This document shows, piece by piece, positions 62,380 through 64,000 of a stretch of DNA of 64,000 nucleotides (the first letter of the stretch is position 1; each line of letters opens with the position of its first letter). The notes beneath the pieces are model-generated. The model saw only the letters and a list, made by a program, of their open reading frames with translations. It was not told where the DNA came from and did not search any database. This stretch comes from Amanita rubescens (lineage: Eukaryota; Basidiomycota; Agaricomycetes; Agaricales; Amanitaceae), in NCBI GenBank assembly GCA_015039365.1, contig WION01000203.1, forward strand, positions 1 to 64,000, read 5' to 3'. Both the position numbers and the translations under genes were made by a program.

Positions 62380-63249
62380 TGTCGTAAGTGAAAATTTCAG
62401 CCAAAGTGCCAAGAGTCGTACGTACCAAACAAGTGGAGCGCTAGCGGTAGCACGCGCTAAGCGAGATTGATGATGACAATGAGTTATTGCTGGCAATCCC
62501 AAAATAAATCATGTTTTCCCATCGTCGGCATAAGTTCCGTTGTCGTCGTTGTCGTTAACATCGACGCCTGTGACTGAGGCAGCTGACTACCATCATGATC
62601 GGGACCGGCGATACGAACACCCTGTCTTCGCTTCCTCTAGATAATGGTAGTCAGAAACAAATATAGGAAAGTCGTTCGTCACGTACTCAAACATTTCTGT
62701 AGTAAGAGTGGATGTGGAATGGCTGCCGCCGCCGCCGCAAGCAAGGGATATGTCGACAGTGGCAGGGATACAAGGGCGCAGTGAGGGGGCGAAGATAGCG
62801 GTAGCCGTGGAGGGGACAAAGCAGCGTCAGAGTCGTATGCGTCAGGGAGGTGGGGAATGAACAGAACGAGGCAAGGGGTAGCTTATATCTGTCAATGGGC
62901 GCTGATGGTGAGAAACGTTGAAATTTTTGCCGAGGAAACCATGAGGGCATCGGATCATTTGAGCACGACAGTGAGAACAATGCGGAAGACATAGGAAGTG
63001 CGGGAGAGCGTAGCGAGCAGAATGCTAGCTAGTTTAGGAATGATGACGGAACTGTCGGAACGTTGCGTGTGAGGCGTTGCCGATGACGAGCAAAGGAAAT
63101 GGGTGTGAAGAGCTCTTCGAACAAGTCGAAGAGCTCCAGAGAGATATATCAGAGGGTAAGGGAATGTGGTGGAACGCTGGCAAAGCGGTAGGCGTGACGT
63201 TACGGATCCTGCCCACTAGTTTGTCGTCACAGCTGGGTAGATCAGGTGG
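62380..63249 (-). repeat. right terminal inverted repeat of the KDZ element
   Basis: Reverse complement of 54755-55624. It contains the same outward-reading frame from 63077 on the plus strand, which continues for about 60 codons past the element end into flanking DNA. Confidence 0.93.
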
Positions 63250-63255
63250 TCTCTC

Positions 63256-63704
63256 CAGTGTCTCTCCTTATAAGATTACAATCCATTCGTTTTTTGATCT
63301 ACAGCGGCCTCGTCCGAACATGCCAAGTTCACTCCTCGTAATACTTTGCATGCATGAAGCAGCTATTTCGATCATACCCCTTGTAGCTGAGATTCGCCAT
63401 TCAGAGGCAGCTTCTAACCGCCCTGGCCCTTTCGTTGCGTAGAATCCGTCTAACGATAACACGATTCTCGTATACATTCACGCTGATTGTCATCCGCTCG
63501 TCATCACGAGCTCCTATGCTCTCTGAGAGAACCTTCGCAATTGCATGGCATGTCACGTGAACGGGTTTCTCGGTAACTTCCGTTTGCACCCGTCGGCGCG
63601 GACGTGAATACACGCGAATACCAACCCCATGTTTAGGGCGTTCCCAAAGGTTTGTGAGCCGCCTCAATGATGAATAGAAGTAGCTGAAAACCAAGACATC
63701 ATAG
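63256..63704. other. 5' flank of the MICOS gene
   Basis: No gene is firmly placed. The first exon of the gene that follows should lie here, before an acceptor at 63703-63704, but its start codon could not be chosen. Minus-strand open frames here are taken as shadows. Confidence 0.4.
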
Positions 63705-64000
63705 CCGCGCGCAGGAAGGGCGCTCGCTTCTGCGTCCACGTTGGCGGTTGCAGCTGCCGGCGTGACGCTCTCTTCCGATCCTCAAACGACACAAAAGGTA
63801 CCTGGACTTGCTCTTCTCTCCGATTTTCCTTGCTCAAAGCAATCTTTTCGTCTCCCAGTTATCGATATACCCTCAACCCGAGTCTGAGACTATTCTTCTT
63901 GACACACCGTCACCTCTAGAACACCAGATCGGCCAAGCAAGGAGAAAAATTACCGAAACCATTAGACAAGTGAGGGATGAAGGTCAAGGGATAGTCAACA
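63705..64000 (+). CDS. MIC26/MIC27-like MICOS subunit (APOO family), partial
   Basis: Two exons are visible, 63705-63797 and from 63859 to the window end, with the 5' start and 3' end missing. The first gives an Ala-rich hydrophobic stretch (STLAVAAAGVTLSSDPQ), and the second LSIYPQPESETILLDTPSP followed by LEHQIGQARRKITETIRQVR. The pattern of a YP-x-P motif, then a PSPLE-x-QIG helix, is typical of fungal MIC26/MIC27 apolipoprotein-O-like proteins, which shape cristae junctions in the mitochondrial inner membrane. It is not an obvious alternative family member. Confidence 0.6.

Larger units (their letters stand above)
54749..63255. mobile_element. KDZ-family DNA transposon with 870-bp terminal inverted repeats
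   Basis: Element 54755-63249 flanked by the 6-bp direct repeat TCTCTC (54749-54754 and 63250-63255). The ends start CCACCTGATC, and the terminal inverted repeats run 54755-55624 and 62380-63249. Inside are one transposase gene on the minus strand and two accessory genes on the plus strand. The transposase shows the KDZ signatures GYDIMCAFN and PSFHGYAHNRGCQLGWHP. The arms are almost identical, so the element is young, possibly active. Confidence 0.9.

Overview
The window looks like nuclear DNA of a filamentous basidiomycete, most likely an agaricomycete. The evidence is dense spliced genes with introns of about 46 to 65 nt, a trehalose-phosphate complex subunit, a TFIIIC TPR subunit, a KDZ-type DNA transposon, a chromodomain Ty3/gypsy element and a MICOS subunit of fungal type. 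No rRNA, CRISPR array or prokaryotic feature was seen.

Layout. 1-8.2 kb: a DMT-family transporter (minus), a convergent pair of intron-containing tRNA-Glu genes, a Tsl1/Tps3-like trehalose complex subunit (minus) and a third tRNA-Glu. 8.3-24.1 kb: a duplicated block. It holds an apparently intact phenol-2-monooxygenase-like FAD enzyme (9.1-11.8 kb), a decayed second copy (20.4-23.1 kb) and two damaged copies of an unrecognised membrane-protein gene (18.0-19.1 and 23.3-23.9 kb). Between the two blocks lies the most unusual part of the window. It is a gene at about 12.46-17.52 kb whose first part encodes a clear P-loop GTPase domain. It then runs into 54 apparent micro-exons, 45 of them exactly 3 nt long, separated by 46-70 nt introns, in DNA with almost no CpG.

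24.1-29.1 kb: two tandem paralogues of a small unrecognised protein with repeated upstream modules. 29.1-33.6 kb: the TFIIIC TPR subunit (Sfc4/TFC4-like), with a decayed fragment of its own 3' part next to it. 33.6-39.1 kb: two more DMT-type genes, one a pseudogene, each with a tRNA-Glu (one decayed) upstream in opposite orientation. The DMT-plus-tRNA-Glu pair therefore occurs three times. 39.3-42.4 kb: two tandem paralogues of an unrecognised putative secreted protein.

43.4-52.9 kb: a complete, apparently young chromovirus-type LTR retrotransposon with identical 275-bp LTRs and a 5-bp target duplication. Its gag-protease and pol frames are separated by one in-frame TGA, and a third large ORF lies before the 3' LTR. 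54.0-54.7 kb: a Mug135-like gene. 54.755-63.249 kb: an 8.5-kb KDZ transposon with 870-bp terminal inverted repeats, a 6-bp target duplication, a transposase gene and two accessory genes. The window ends in the start of a MIC26/MIC27-like MICOS gene.

Intron boundaries were read by eye from splice consensus and reading frame. CDS spans run from start to stop codon and include introns. All homology statements come from recognised motifs, not from a search.
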